Below the pieces are notes generated by a model. It saw only the letters and a list, made by a program, of their open reading frames with translations, was not told the origin of the DNA and searched no databases. Both the position numbers and the translations under genes were made by a program. Positions 5,071-13,516 of a stretch of 28,903 nt of DNA are shown piece after piece (position 1 is the stretch's first letter; each line of letters opens with the position of its first letter). The stretch comes from a virus, in IMG/VR virus record IMGVR_UViG_3300017987_000281, positions 1 through 28,903 of that record. One strand, given 5' to 3'.

Positions 5071-7485
5071 TCAGGCTCCCATCAGTAGAAATTGATTGAA
5101 CGTCTCGGCGCCGCCGCCGCCGGCCGGTGTGGCCCACTGCCCGTCGCCGCGGAGATAAGTGGTGTCGTCGGCGGTTCCGGTCGCGCCGATCGCCGACACC
5201 GGAATGTCGGACAGCGTGTTCGACGAGCCGGAAATCGTTTTGTTGGTGATGGTTTGGGCGTCGTTGGTTCCGACCGCAGCACCCGTCGGCACGGTCTTGC
5301 CGGCCCAGGAGTCGAGGGTCGGCGACCACGCCTGCACCGACGATCCGACCGCCGCCGTCACCCGAGCATCAGCGCGGCTTTGCGTGTAGTAGAGGTTGGT
5401 GCTGCCTTCGGGAACTGCGTCGGTGCTACCTGGCGAGGGTGATATTTCGACGTAAGAGGAACCGCCCCAACGCCAAATCTTCCCGGTGTCCAGTGCGACG
5501 TAGATCGTGGCCGCGGTGCCGGTGGCCGGGAACGATGCAGCGTCGGCCGCCTCGACCACGTCCTCAACAAAGGACGGCAACTGGTCGGCAGGGACTAGGC
5601 CGGATGCGTCGAGAGCACAGTATCCATTCGGTTGCCCTTTGTTGCCGGTGTACTCCGCTGAGATAACCGACCGCGCCGCAGCAGCATCCACGCCGGCGGC
5701 GATGACCGCAGGCTTGTCGGTGATGCCAGCCCAGGTGGTTGTGCCCGGTTCGCCCTGCGGCCCCGTAGGGCCGACCGCCCCGTCGCTACCGTCAACGCCG
5801 TCGGCGCCGTCGCTGCCGGCCGCCCCCGTGGCCCCCGCCGGCACAGTAAATCGCAGAACAGCGTTGGTCGAGTCGCCAAGGTTATCCACGGCCGCGCTGC
5901 TGCCGGGATCGCCAGTCACCGTCGAGTCAATGGTGACGGTGGCGGCCTGACCAGATGCGCCGGTAGCCCCAACCGGGCCGACGAACGGAACACCGTCAAC
6001 CTCGGCGGGGAACGATGAGCCGTCAAAGACGAACAGCAGTCCCGAGTCGACTGCAACGTAGGCGTCGCCGTCGGTCAGCCCGCTCGTCGGGAGTGAGGCG
6101 TAGTCGGCAACGCTGCCTCGCAGGTTGGCCGCCTGGCCGGCGGCGCCGGTGGCCCCGACGGCGCCGGTGGCCCCGGTGTCGCCGCGGGGCACGGTCACGC
6201 GGATCAGCGCGTCATTCGCGTCGCCGAGGTTTTCGACAGCAGCGGTGCTGCCGGGGTCGCCGGTGACCGTCGAGTCGATAGTGATCGTCGCGGCCGCCCC
6301 CGTGGGGCCGACCGCGCCCGTGGCCCCCGTAGGGCCGATCGGGAGAACTATGTCAAAGACGGCCGCCGAGCTGTCGCCACTGTTCGTGACGGCGGCGGTC
6401 TCACCGCTGGTGACGGTGCCGACCGCGATGGTGGCGGCCTGGCCCACTGCGCCCGTAGCCCCGACCAAGCCCTGAATCCCTTGAATCCCCTGCGGACCCT
6501 GCGGGCCGACGAAAGGGACACCAGCGCCCTCAGCGGGCCAGCTCGTCCCGTCGAAGAAGTACAGCTTTCCGTCGGCTGCCACCACGATCGCGTCGCCAGG
6601 CTCCGGTGACGCCGGAAGATCACCGTAGGTCGCCACGGTGCCGTTAATGTCAAGGGACACACCAGCTTCGCCCTGAACGCCCTGGATTCCCTGGATTCCC
6701 TGCTCTCCCTGGATTCCCTGAGCCCCCGTGGCCCCGGTGGCCCCTGTGGACCCGGTCACCAGACCAAACGAAAATACAGCCGCACCCGAGCTGCCCTCGT
6801 TGACGACAGTCGCGGTCGAACCCGGCGGCAGCGACGTGACCGAGCCGACCGCGATCGTCGCCGCCGCCCCCGTAGCGCCCGTCGCGCCCGTGGCACCGGT
6901 CGGCCCGGACAGCGCAGCCAGCGACACCGTGGGCTGAAGATCCACACCGCCGAACGTAAATGCGATGGTGGTGCCGTCGATCTGACGAACCCCGCCCGGG
7001 GACACCTTCACGATGCCGTTGGCGATCGAGCCGGGGACCGGGGCCACCTCGATCAGGTTGACCTCTACCCCGCCGGTGGTGGGTGCCTCGAAGTCGAACG
7101 GCGCGAGGTAGCCGGGGCGGCCGCCGATGACCACCTCGGAGAAGGTGACCCGGTAGTAGAGCGGGCCGTCGATCTCCAAGAGGCTTGTATTGGCCATGAG
7201 GGTGATCGGGCTGAACGTTCCGGTGCCGCCGTCGTCGGGGTCGACGCGCAGCATCAGCCGGCCGGTCTCCACGTCGATGCGGCCCACCACCGGCACCGGC
7301 ACATAGCCGGTCGGCCGCGGGGTCGCGGTGGTGGCCAGGAGCACGTCGCCGGACTGGAGCAGCGGCGTGAACTGGACGGTGGCGCTGATCGGCCCCAGCT
7401 CCCCCAGGTAATCGCTGTCCAGCGGTGAGTCTGCGATCACCGATTTGTAGTCGGCGGTGACGGTGAAGAATTCAGGCGTCGACAT
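5071..7485 (-). CDS. collagen-like tail fibre protein
   Basis: I start this at the ATG at 7485 (GAGGAG seven bases upstream), giving 804 residues; a longer frame to 7512 adds only nine unlikely residues. Residues 1-190 are a beta-rich base (FTVTADYKSVIADSPLDS ... IDGPLYYRVTFSEVVIGG). Then collagen-like GXY runs at about 194-207, 246-275, 327-348, 384-397, 435-449, 503-512 and 551-582 alternate with four copies of a 34-38-residue module beginning AATI or AATV and with two copies of a 50-residue module around YGDLPASPEPGDAI and YASLPTSGLTDGDA. The end (about 740-804) has ITNKTISGSSNTLSDIP and YLRGDGQWATPAGGG, a common fibre ending. Trimerisation through GXY runs and a role in receptor contact are inferred from the family. 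Confidence 0.9.
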   Translation of the reverse strand: MSTPEFFTVTADYKSVIADSPLDSDYLGELGPISATVQFTPLLQSGDVLLATTATPRPTGYVPVPVVGRIDVETGRLMLRVDPDDGGTGTFSPITLMANTSLLEIDGPLYYRVTFSEVVIGGRPGYLAPFDFEAPTTGGVEVNLIEVAPVPGSIANGIVKVSPGGVRQIDGTTIAFTFGGVDLQPTVSLAALSGPTGATGATGATGAAATIAVGSVTSLPPGSTATVVNEGSSGAAVFSFGLVTGSTGATGATGAQGIQGEQGIQGIQGVQGEAGVSLDINGTVATYGDLPASPEPGDAIVVAADGKLYFFDGTSWPAEGAGVPFVGPQGPQGIQGIQGLVGATGAVGQAATIAVGTVTSGETAAVTNSGDSSAAVFDIVLPIGPTGATGAVGPTGAAATITIDSTVTGDPGSTAAVENLGDANDALIRVTVPRGDTGATGAVGATGAAGQAANLRGSVADYASLPTSGLTDGDAYVAVDSGLLFVFDGSSFPAEVDGVPFVGPVGATGASGQAATVTIDSTVTGDPGSSAAVDNLGDSTNAVLRFTVPAGATGAAGSDGADGVDGSDGAVGPTGPQGEPGTTTWAGITDKPAVIAAGVDAAAARSVISAEYTGNKGQPNGYCALDASGLVPADQLPSFVEDVVEAADAASFPATGTAATIYVALDTGKIWRWGGSSYVEISPSPGSTDAVPEGSTNLYYTQSRADARVTAAVGSSVQAWSPTLDSWAGKTVPTGAAVGTNDAQTITNKTISGSSNTLSDIPVSAIGATGTADDTTYLRGDGQWATPAGGGGAETFNQFLLMGA

Positions 7486-7741
7486 CAGTGGGCTCCTCGC
7501 TGTCGGCCACAACCTCGGCCTGCTCGGCCTTCAGCTCCCGGCGCCGCTCCTCCACCATCTTCTGGGTGTTGTTCTTGCGGGCGCCGGCCAGCAGATCCAA
7601 CAGCCCAGCACTGGCCGCGGCCTTCGGGGCGGCGACCTTGCCGCTCACCGACACATGAGTGGCGCTGTCGGTGAAGCTGAACTCCTCAACCTCGCCGTCG
7701 TGCAGCACGAGGTCGTTGTAGCGGATGGTCAGGCGGGGCAT
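7472..7741 (-). CDS. 89-residue protein upstream of the tail fibre, function unknown
   Basis: This begins MPRLTIRYNDLVLHDGEVEEF at an ATG with TAGGAG four bases upstream, seven bases after the esterase gene. The first half is beta-like (FSFTDSATHVSVSGKVAAP). The second half is a charged helix (LLDLLAGARKNNTQKMVEERRRELKAEQAEVV) with an acidic end. The last 14 bases overlap the fibre gene in another frame. The position between esterase and fibre suggests a structural or assembly role. I do not recognise a family with confidence, and I cannot tell whether it is part of the virion. Confidence 0.7.
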   Translation of the reverse strand: MPRLTIRYNDLVLHDGEVEEFSFTDSATHVSVSGKVAAPKAAASAGLLDLLAGARKNNTQKMVEERRRELKAEQAEVVADSEEPTDVDA

Positions 7742-7748
7742 GAGGCTC

Positions 7749-8867
7749 CTATGCGACGAGGGTGGTGGACCAGGCGGCGGTTTGGACAGTGGAGGCGACG
7801 GTCAGGGTGGGTGACCATGCGGGTTCGATGGGTGCCGGTTCGGGCACCACGATGGGAGTGGTCGACCATTCACCGGCCAGCGTGTTGAGGTATTTGAGGG
7901 CGATTTGGTAGCAGGTGTCGCCGACTGGGGCGCGGTAGGTTTCGCCGTTGACCGTGATGGTGGTGGTGGGGATGACGCCGTTGGCGGCCGGCGGCGGCAG
8001 ATACGGGTAGATGGTGTGCCCGTTCCCGCCGATGCGCCACGGCAGGCCGAGGGCATCGACGATGAGGTTCTCGACTTGGCCCACGTCGAACATCGCCTGG
8101 ATGACGGCGTCGGCGACGGTGGGCAGGTTCAGCAGCGCGGCGGCGACGTTGGGTTGGAAGATGTTGAGGAAGATGTCGTTGGCTTGCCGCCATGCGCTGC
8201 CGATGGCCGAGGTGCCGGTCGAGGTGAAAATATCGAGTGGTGCGGCGAACTCAACCCAGGTGTCGGGCGGGTTGGTCAGCCGCGCCCACGGCCCGCTGTC
8301 GGGGAACGAGCCGCCGCCGCCGGTCGTTGACCCGGGTACATCCCAAGCGCCCGACCACGTCCCCCCTACCGGGCCGCGATAGTCCTGTTTCCTGCGCGGG
8401 TTGCCGAACATCACACCGCCCAGAAACGAGGGGTAGTGGGCCGTCAGGGAACCGGACTGCGCCTCCACCAGAATCGAGGAACACACTCCGGCACCTTGGC
8501 TGAAACCTGCCAGCGCCCAGGGGGTTCCGACCGGCATGTCATCAAGGTGGCGTTTGATTTCGGTGACGCCGTCGTCGATCGAGTTGCCCATGGCGATCTG
8601 GTTGGCCGGGTAGTTGACGAACACCGCATCCCAGATGTTGTCGTCGAGGAGCCGTGGGAATGGGTCACGGCCGGGGAAGTTGTCCCACGGTAGGGAGAAT
8701 CCGTTGAGGCCGGGCACTTCGCCGGTGTCGGCGGGTTCGTGAACGCCGCCGGGGTTGAGGATGCGGGTGATGAACTCGGTGAACTGGCCGACGAGTTCGG
8801 CGACGGGGTCTTCGAATTGTCGGATGATGTAGGCGGTGCCGTGGGCGTAGAACAGCTTGGGACGCAT
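7749..8867 (-). CDS. lysB: lysin B-like serine esterase (cutinase-type alpha/beta hydrolase)
   Basis: This 372-residue protein begins MRPKLFYAHGTAYIIRQFED. It carries a cutinase or lysin B-type nucleophile elbow GFSQGAG (121-127, S123) after a strand (TPWALA), then VMFGNPRRK (153-160). The likely acid is D212 in APLDIFTST and the likely base H284 in GNGHTIYPY, the order and spacing seen in mycobacteriophage lysin B. Lysin B cleaves the ester between mycolic acids and arabinogalactan, freeing the outer layer at lysis. There is no signal peptide. After about residue 295 an extension of roughly 75 residues carries a TITVNGETYRAP element and a Ser, Thr, Pro, Trp-rich tail. The gene lies between tail genes, about 4 kb from lysin A. 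Its TGATG overlap with the preceding gene supports co-expression. Confidence 0.85.
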   Translation of the reverse strand: MRPKLFYAHGTAYIIRQFEDPVAELVGQFTEFITRILNPGGVHEPADTGEVPGLNGFSLPWDNFPGRDPFPRLLDDNIWDAVFVNYPANQIAMGNSIDDGVTEIKRHLDDMPVGTPWALAGFSQGAGVCSSILVEAQSGSLTAHYPSFLGGVMFGNPRRKQDYRGPVGGTWSGAWDVPGSTTGGGGSFPDSGPWARLTNPPDTWVEFAAPLDIFTSTGTSAIGSAWRQANDIFLNIFQPNVAAALLNLPTVADAVIQAMFDVGQVENLIVDALGLPWRIGGNGHTIYPYLPPPAANGVIPTTTITVNGETYRAPVGDTCYQIALKYLNTLAGEWSTTPIVVPEPAPIEPAWSPTLTVASTVQTAAWSTTLVA

Positions 8868-9031
8868 CAGTCGCCTTCGGCGATCACTTCCCAGCCGTCG
8901 ACCACCGACGCCGGCGACCAGGCTGACCCGTGTTCGACGTGGCAGACGCCCCAGGCGCGGCGGCCGTCAGCAGGGTGGTCGGTGCGGATCGCGACGGCCT
9001 GACCGTCAGGGGAAACTCTGATCTCGCGCAT
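8867..9031 (-). CDS. 54-residue protein between tail genes, function unknown
   Basis: I read MREIRVSPDGQAVAIRTDH and onward, ending in VVDGWEVIAEGD, from the ATG at 9031. AGGAG lies four bases before the start and overlaps the stop region of the preceding gene, and the TGA shares bases with the next ATG (TGATG). These junctions and the even codon use make it a real gene despite its size. It is rich in Trp and charged residues, with a small beta look (RVSPDGQAVAIR ... AWGVCHVEHGSAWSPASVVDGW), and has one Cys and two His in the CHVEH segment. I recall small proteins beginning 'MREIRxSPDGxxVAIRxD' beside fibre genes in actinobacteriophages but know no function. Confidence 0.75.
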   Translation of the reverse strand: MREIRVSPDGQAVAIRTDHPADGRRAWGVCHVEHGSAWSPASVVDGWEVIAEGD

Positions 9032-9038
9032 CTGACTC

Positions 9039-11885
9039 CTAGGCGTAGGACTTGTTCAGTAGTGACACCGAAAAGTAGGTGTCGACGCTGGTGCCGCTGC
9101 CGCTGAAAATGTTGCTAAAGCTTCCCGAGGCGTCGTAGCCCGCCCCGACGTTCTCGCCGGCGTTGAGGTAGACGATGAAGCTCGACTGAATGTATCTCTG
9201 GGAGTTGGCTATCACGGCGTTGACCTGCATCCCGTCAGAGCCGATGCGGAACGGGCTGCCGTTCTTGTACAGCAGTGGGGCGATGTTCCAGTCAAAGCCC
9301 GTGTCAGGATCGACCAGATAGCAGATTTCGCACAGATACCAGCCGTCCATAGTGACCTGGAACCGTCCGGTGTACTGCCCGCCACTGGTTAGGGCGATGA
9401 TGTCGGTCGATGACGACAGTGAGTTGTAGAACCCCGTGCCGATCTCGTTTCGGTCGTTGTTGGCGGTGTAGTTGGTAGTACCGGAGCGGACCAGCGTGGC
9501 ACCGGAGCCGGCTTTGGGGTTGATCTCGGTGCCGATGTCGTCCAAGGGTAGGAAATCGGCCGACACCTGACCGTCGACAATCTTGTCACCGTTTAGGCCG
9601 GGGATAGCGGCTTCAAGCAGCGTCTGCGAAATACCTAGCGGCAGGAACGCCAGCCCGAACAGCTTCTGGAATATCGTCTCGATGACTGGCTGGACGGCGG
9701 TCAGAGGGTTCCCGGTCGTCGCAGTCTCCTCGATGGCGCCCTTGATCGAGTCCACGATCGTCTGAAAATCCTGGCCGACCGTGCCGAGAATCCCGGTCAT
9801 CCAATTACCGTCCAACAGACCGGTTTTCTTAACCGAGATGGCGTCGAACCACACCACCGAGCCGCTCACCGCGGCCACAGTGATCGACAGCTTCACGCGG
9901 ATGTTGGTGACGCCGGCCGGCACCACATATGGGGCCGCCTCACTGTTGCCGAGCTTGACCCAGTCGGCCGAGCCGTTGCGCTGAGCGATAGGCGCGGTCG
10001 CGCCCTGGGTGGTGCCGTTGAACTCCACGATGTCGATGCGGATACCGCCGCTGTTGACGGTTCCGGTCGACTTCACATAGCAGTGGATCAGCAGCTTGTC
10101 GCCGGGAGCCACCTCGATGGACTGGTTGGCGAACAGTGCGCGGGTGGTGCTGGCGCCTAGGACTTTCGCTGACCCGCCGGTGGTTTCGGTGACCGGGTAG
10201 CGTTGCGTGCCATCCCACGACCAGCCCGACCCTTCGGCTAGCGTCGCCGAGGTGTCGAACCCGCCGCGGGCCATCAGTTCGGGGTTGACCACATTGATGG
10301 CAGGGATGGGTAGCACACCGAGGATCGCGGCCGGGATTGAACCAAACAGGTCGAACAAACCCTGCCAGCCGAGCCCTTTACTGAGCAGGTTCCGCGCCCA
10401 CGATGCGATGTCGCCGAATGGGGCGCCGGTCAAAGACTCCACCACCGAGGCGGCCCAATCCCCCACCGCGCTTAAAGCGTCCTCAATGGTTTTCCCCACT
10501 GCGGCGGCCCCACCAGACACCGCCGACCACAGCCCGTCAATGATGCTCTGCGCGAAAGAGGGTATGCCGGCTAGCCAGTCGGCCAACGAACCGCCGACGA
10601 ACAAGCCCTGGAACGTTTCGACGATGGTTTGCAGCGCGGTCAGGAACCCGGCCCGAACGTTCGAGGCGATAGCGACGAAAAAGTCAATCACCTGTTTCAG
10701 GACGCCGACCCACGTCGACAGATTCGCCGTCCCCAGCAGCCCGTTGACAATCGTGGTCAGAGTGCTAGTCCAAGTGCCGAGGTCAACGATTCCCAAGATG
10801 CCGTTAACGAACGTTCGCAAAGCAGTCATAAACGCTGGCACGTTGATTACCGCGCCGAAGCCTTCGACGATCTGCTGCAGGATGCCGAGGAACGGAACCC
10901 GGGCGGCTTCGGCGATCCCGCCGAACCAGTCGACGATGATCTGCATCAGCGACAGGAACCCGGCCGGGTTCAGCAGGCCGAGGAAGAAGTCGACGAGGTC
11001 GCCGAGCTGGCTGAGGAACCCGTCGAGGTTGACGATCCCGCCGAACCATTCGATGACGTCCTGCAGGACGGTGAGGAACCCGGCGGGGTTGAGCAGGCCC
11101 AGGAAGAAGTCGACCACCTCGCCGAGCTGGGTGAGGAACGCGGGTAGGTCGACCAAGTCGCCGAACCAGTCGACCACGGTCTGCAGCACCTGCAGAAAGG
11201 TGTCCCGCGCCCCGGTGGCGATGTCCCCGAAGAACGTGGTGACCTGCTGCAGCACGTTGAGGAACTCCGACTCGCGGAACTGGTCGAGCAGCCCGGCCAC
11301 ATCCGAGAGGGTTTTACCGACCCCGCCGCCCACACCGGTCAGCAGCAGCGACAGCCAGTTCCACACGTTGGTGACCAGATCCGACAAAGCGTCAAAGGCG
11401 GTGCCGCTGATGTCGCCAAGCAGATCCCCGGCGTCGCCGGCCAGTTCCAGCACTTTGTCGATGACGTCCTGGGCGCTGACCCCCGTCAGCGACTGGCAGG
11501 TCAAGGCGTTGAAGATCGTCTCGACGATGTTCTGGATGCCGGCACCCAACGTCACCAAAGGGTTGCCGGAGTTCAGCCGGATGTTCAGGTCGTCGAGGGT
11601 GGCCTGCAGGGAGGCGGCCAGATCCTCGTCACCCTCACCGAGGGCGGTGTCGACGGCGTCGACCAGGCCGCCGATGAGATCCTCGATGACCACCCGGCCG
11701 ATCTCGGAGATCCCGTCGACCAGCGGCCCGCACCCGGTGAACAGGCTGAACAGGAACCGCTGGATGGTGGTGCCGGCGTTCAAAGATGCTTCGCCGATGA
11801 TCGTGCCGGGATCGCCCCAGGTGGTGGCTGAGATCAGCGGGTTCTTGTCGGCATCGGGGATGCCGCGGTCGAACGCTCTGGGCAT
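9039..11885 (-). CDS. large minor tail protein: helical repeats, carbohydrate-binding-like and C1q-like domains
   Basis: This 948-residue protein has four visible regions. Residues 1-205 are helical and hydrophobic with FLFSLFTG and VWNWLSLLL stretches. Residues 208-433 are about 11 tandem repeats of 20 (sometimes 22) residues of the form FLxxLxxVVDWFGxxxxxxG. Residues about 532-687 (NPELMARGGFDTSAT ... VVWFDAISVKKTG) have the outline of a CBM4/9-like carbohydrate-binding jelly roll. Residues about 800-948 (QYTGRFQVTMDGWYLCEI, APLLYKNGSPFR, VYLNAGENVGAGY, TYFSVSLLNK) resemble a C1q/TNF-like trimerising domain. A tail-tip protein that contacts the host surface fits both end domains. The ATG at 11885 lies three bases after the previous stop. 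Confidence 0.8.
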   Translation of the reverse strand: MPRAFDRGIPDADKNPLISATTWGDPGTIIGEASLNAGTTIQRFLFSLFTGCGPLVDGISEIGRVVIEDLIGGLVDAVDTALGEGDEDLAASLQATLDDLNIRLNSGNPLVTLGAGIQNIVETIFNALTCQSLTGVSAQDVIDKVLELAGDAGDLLGDISGTAFDALSDLVTNVWNWLSLLLTGVGGGVGKTLSDVAGLLDQFRESEFLNVLQQVTTFFGDIATGARDTFLQVLQTVVDWFGDLVDLPAFLTQLGEVVDFFLGLLNPAGFLTVLQDVIEWFGGIVNLDGFLSQLGDLVDFFLGLLNPAGFLSLMQIIVDWFGGIAEAARVPFLGILQQIVEGFGAVINVPAFMTALRTFVNGILGIVDLGTWTSTLTTIVNGLLGTANLSTWVGVLKQVIDFFVAIASNVRAGFLTALQTIVETFQGLFVGGSLADWLAGIPSFAQSIIDGLWSAVSGGAAAVGKTIEDALSAVGDWAASVVESLTGAPFGDIASWARNLLSKGLGWQGLFDLFGSIPAAILGVLPIPAINVVNPELMARGGFDTSATLAEGSGWSWDGTQRYPVTETTGGSAKVLGASTTRALFANQSIEVAPGDKLLIHCYVKSTGTVNSGGIRIDIVEFNGTTQGATAPIAQRNGSADWVKLGNSEAAPYVVPAGVTNIRVKLSITVAAVSGSVVWFDAISVKKTGLLDGNWMTGILGTVGQDFQTIVDSIKGAIEETATTGNPLTAVQPVIETIFQKLFGLAFLPLGISQTLLEAAIPGLNGDKIVDGQVSADFLPLDDIGTEINPKAGSGATLVRSGTTNYTANNDRNEIGTGFYNSLSSSTDIIALTSGGQYTGRFQVTMDGWYLCEICYLVDPDTGFDWNIAPLLYKNGSPFRIGSDGMQVNAVIANSQRYIQSSFIVYLNAGENVGAGYDASGSFSNIFSGSGTSVDTYFSVSLLNKSYA
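10587..11264 (-). repeat. about 11 tandem 20-residue repeats in a tail protein
   Basis: Units begin with FL, FM or W(T/V) at residues 208, 230, 250, 270, 290, 310, 332, 352, 372, 392 and 414, with spacing of 20 residues and occasionally 22. The common form is F-L-x-x-L-x-x-V-V-D-W-F-G, then a variable N-P-A-G-type turn. The 40-residue pairs encoded at 11138-11019 and 11018-10899 are also close at the DNA level, suggesting a recent duplication. Confidence 0.85.
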
Positions 11886-11888
11886 CGG

Positions 11889-12998
11889 CTACTGGGCCAC
11901 CGGGCACACGTCGACGCGCAACTGGGCGTCGGTTTTGGTGAACTGCCAGGAGCCGTTCCCGCCGAGCTTGTGCACGAACACGAACAGGGTGTAGGCGGTT
12001 CCGGCGTCGCACAGTCCGGCCGCCGAGTCCGGGCTCAGCGACCGGTTCGGGTCGGAGGTGGACGAGAAGTGCGGCATGATGTGGGCGACGGTGATCGCGT
12101 CCAGCAACGCCACTGACGGGTCATATGGGCCGAGGGCGCACAGGTCGGAGGTTTCCCCGGTGCCGGCGGTGGCGGTGGGGCCGATGCGCACCTCGACCTC
12201 GCACTGCGCTGAGGACAGCAGCCCGGAGCGTTGCAGCCGCACATGGCCGATCACATCCGGGTACCAGTCCCAGTCCTGGGCGGGGATGTTGATCGAGCCG
12301 ATCATGAACCGGGCCTCGGAGCCGGTGTGGTCGATGAAGTTGTTGTGCGGGATGGTGTATTTGCGGGGCACGAAGTAGGTGGGGCTGCCGGGACCCCATT
12401 TGTCGTTGGCGAGTTTGACCAGGAAGTCCCCGGCGGCGCTGGGGGTGGTGTCGTCATAATCCGACGCCAGTTCGATCGCCGACGCCGGCCCCTCCGGGCC
12501 GGGCAGCGCCGGTATTTTGATGTGAAAGTTCGGGGCGACCGAGGTGCCGGTTTCGACCACCTCGATGTCGCCGTAGGTGAACTGGCCGGCGTCGGCTTCG
12601 ATCACTTCGGCGGTAACCGAGATGTCGGGGGTGACCCCGGCCGGGCCGGGGATGGAGCCCTGGACGACGACGTACTCGGCGGCGTCGTCGGAGTAGACGT
12701 GCCATTCGCCGTCGATGTACCAGGCGCGGCCGTCGTCGGATTCATCCAGGGTGGCCAGCGCGGGCAGGTCGCCGACCTCGGCGACGGGGGACCCCCACTG
12801 CGGCCGGATGATCGGGGAGGGCTGGCCGGGGTCACCTTTGGGGCCGACGAGGGCGTCGAGGGTGAGCACACCTTCCGGGCCGACCAACGTCATGGTGCCC
12901 TCGATGCGGCGCGGGTCGTCCTGCTGGCGGGGCATCGCATAGAACTTGAGGTAGACGCTGCGGCCGCCGATGAGGATCGGCTCTGCGGGCACTGTCAT
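11889..12998 (-). CDS. minor tail protein with collagen-like and Trp-rich modules
   Basis: This 369-residue protein starts at an ATG overlapping the previous stop by four bases, with GGAGGA eight to ten bases upstream. The N-terminal 50 residues look like beta (PAEPILIGGRSVYLKFYAMP). A short collagen-like run GPKGDPGQP (52-60) is followed by a Trp and Tyr-rich module (about 69-105) with VGDLPALATLDESDDGRAWYIDGEWHVYSD-type composition, which resembles two modules in the 804-residue fibre gene. Further GPAG and GPEGP segments lie at 118-121 and about 168. The C-terminal half is a beta-rich domain with NFIDHTGSEARFMIGSIN and VALLDAITVAHIMPHF. I infer a tail-tip spacer or fibre. It is followed after three bases by the 948-residue protein. 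Confidence 0.75.
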   Translation of the reverse strand: MTVPAEPILIGGRSVYLKFYAMPRQQDDPRRIEGTMTLVGPEGVLTLDALVGPKGDPGQPSPIIRPQWGSPVAEVGDLPALATLDESDDGRAWYIDGEWHVYSDDAAEYVVVQGSIPGPAGVTPDISVTAEVIEADAGQFTYGDIEVVETGTSVAPNFHIKIPALPGPEGPASAIELASDYDDTTPSAAGDFLVKLANDKWGPGSPTYFVPRKYTIPHNNFIDHTGSEARFMIGSINIPAQDWDWYPDVIGHVRLQRSGLLSSAQCEVEVRIGPTATAGTGETSDLCALGPYDPSVALLDAITVAHIMPHFSSTSDPNRSLSPDSAAGLCDAGTAYTLFVFVHKLGGNGSWQFTKTDAQLRVDVCPVAQ

Positions 12999-13516
12999 GA
13001 GGTTTCCTCCTGGCGCATCTCGCGCTGCTCGATGATGATGTTCTCGGCGCTCTCCCGGCGGGTCACGGTGGCGGCGTCGGTGGCGGCTTTAGCTTCCTCG
13101 GCGAGGATGGCCATCACCGCCGCCCGCACTTGCGGGGTGAGCTGGCTGCGCATCTGGGAGGCGACTGCGGCGGCTTCGCCGGTCGGGTCAGACACCGGCG
13201 GGCTGTCACCGAAGTCGCCCCGCGGCCGCCACTCATACATCTCGAACATCTGGCTGTTGTCGACACAGGTGCGGGATTCGATGAGCTGCCGGTGGTCGTT
13301 GTGGACGTCGACACCGGCCAGGGCTTGATGAAAGGCGAGGATGTGCATCATGTCGACGGGCACGTTGATGAGGGTGCCGTCGGGGCCGACGGGGTCCATC
13401 AGGGTTTCGATGATGCGGTCTTTGCGGTCCATCGCCTCGGCGAGCTGCTCGGCGGTGAACCGGCCCTTATACGGGAAGTTAGGCAGCGCCAGCGGTGAGG
13501 CTTTGCGGCTGTCCAC
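12995..13516 (-). CDS. small minor tail protein (possibly DUF2744-type)
   Basis: This 173-residue protein starts with GTG at 13516, sharing one base with the stop of the hub gene (TAGTG). It begins MDSRKASPLALPNFPYKGRF, then TAEQLAEAMDRKDRIIETLM, a helical segment. The middle holds VDMMHILAFHQALAGVD, and residues about 115-170 are a charged, alanine-rich helix ending in ENIIIEQREMRQEETS. I recall a family of short, mostly helical proteins of this build between the hub and the collagen-like tail proteins in mycobacteriophages and think it may be DUF2744, but I am not sure of the number. A role in tail-tip assembly is inferred from position. GGAGGA near its end also serves as the next gene's ribosome binding site. 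Confidence 0.65.
   Translation of the reverse strand: MDSRKASPLALPNFPYKGRFTAEQLAEAMDRKDRIIETLMDPVGPDGTLINVPVDMMHILAFHQALAGVDVHNDHRQLIESRTCVDNSQMFEMYEWRPRGDFGDSPPVSDPTGEAAAVASQMRSQLTPQVRAAVMAILAEEAKAATDAATVTRRESAENIIIEQREMRQEETS

Noticed and set aside
10207-11994. Long plus-strand frame opposite the 948-residue tail protein
   Set aside because: Ser, Pro, Arg, Thr-rich shadow of the repeat-bearing gene; the minus-strand frame has clear domains.
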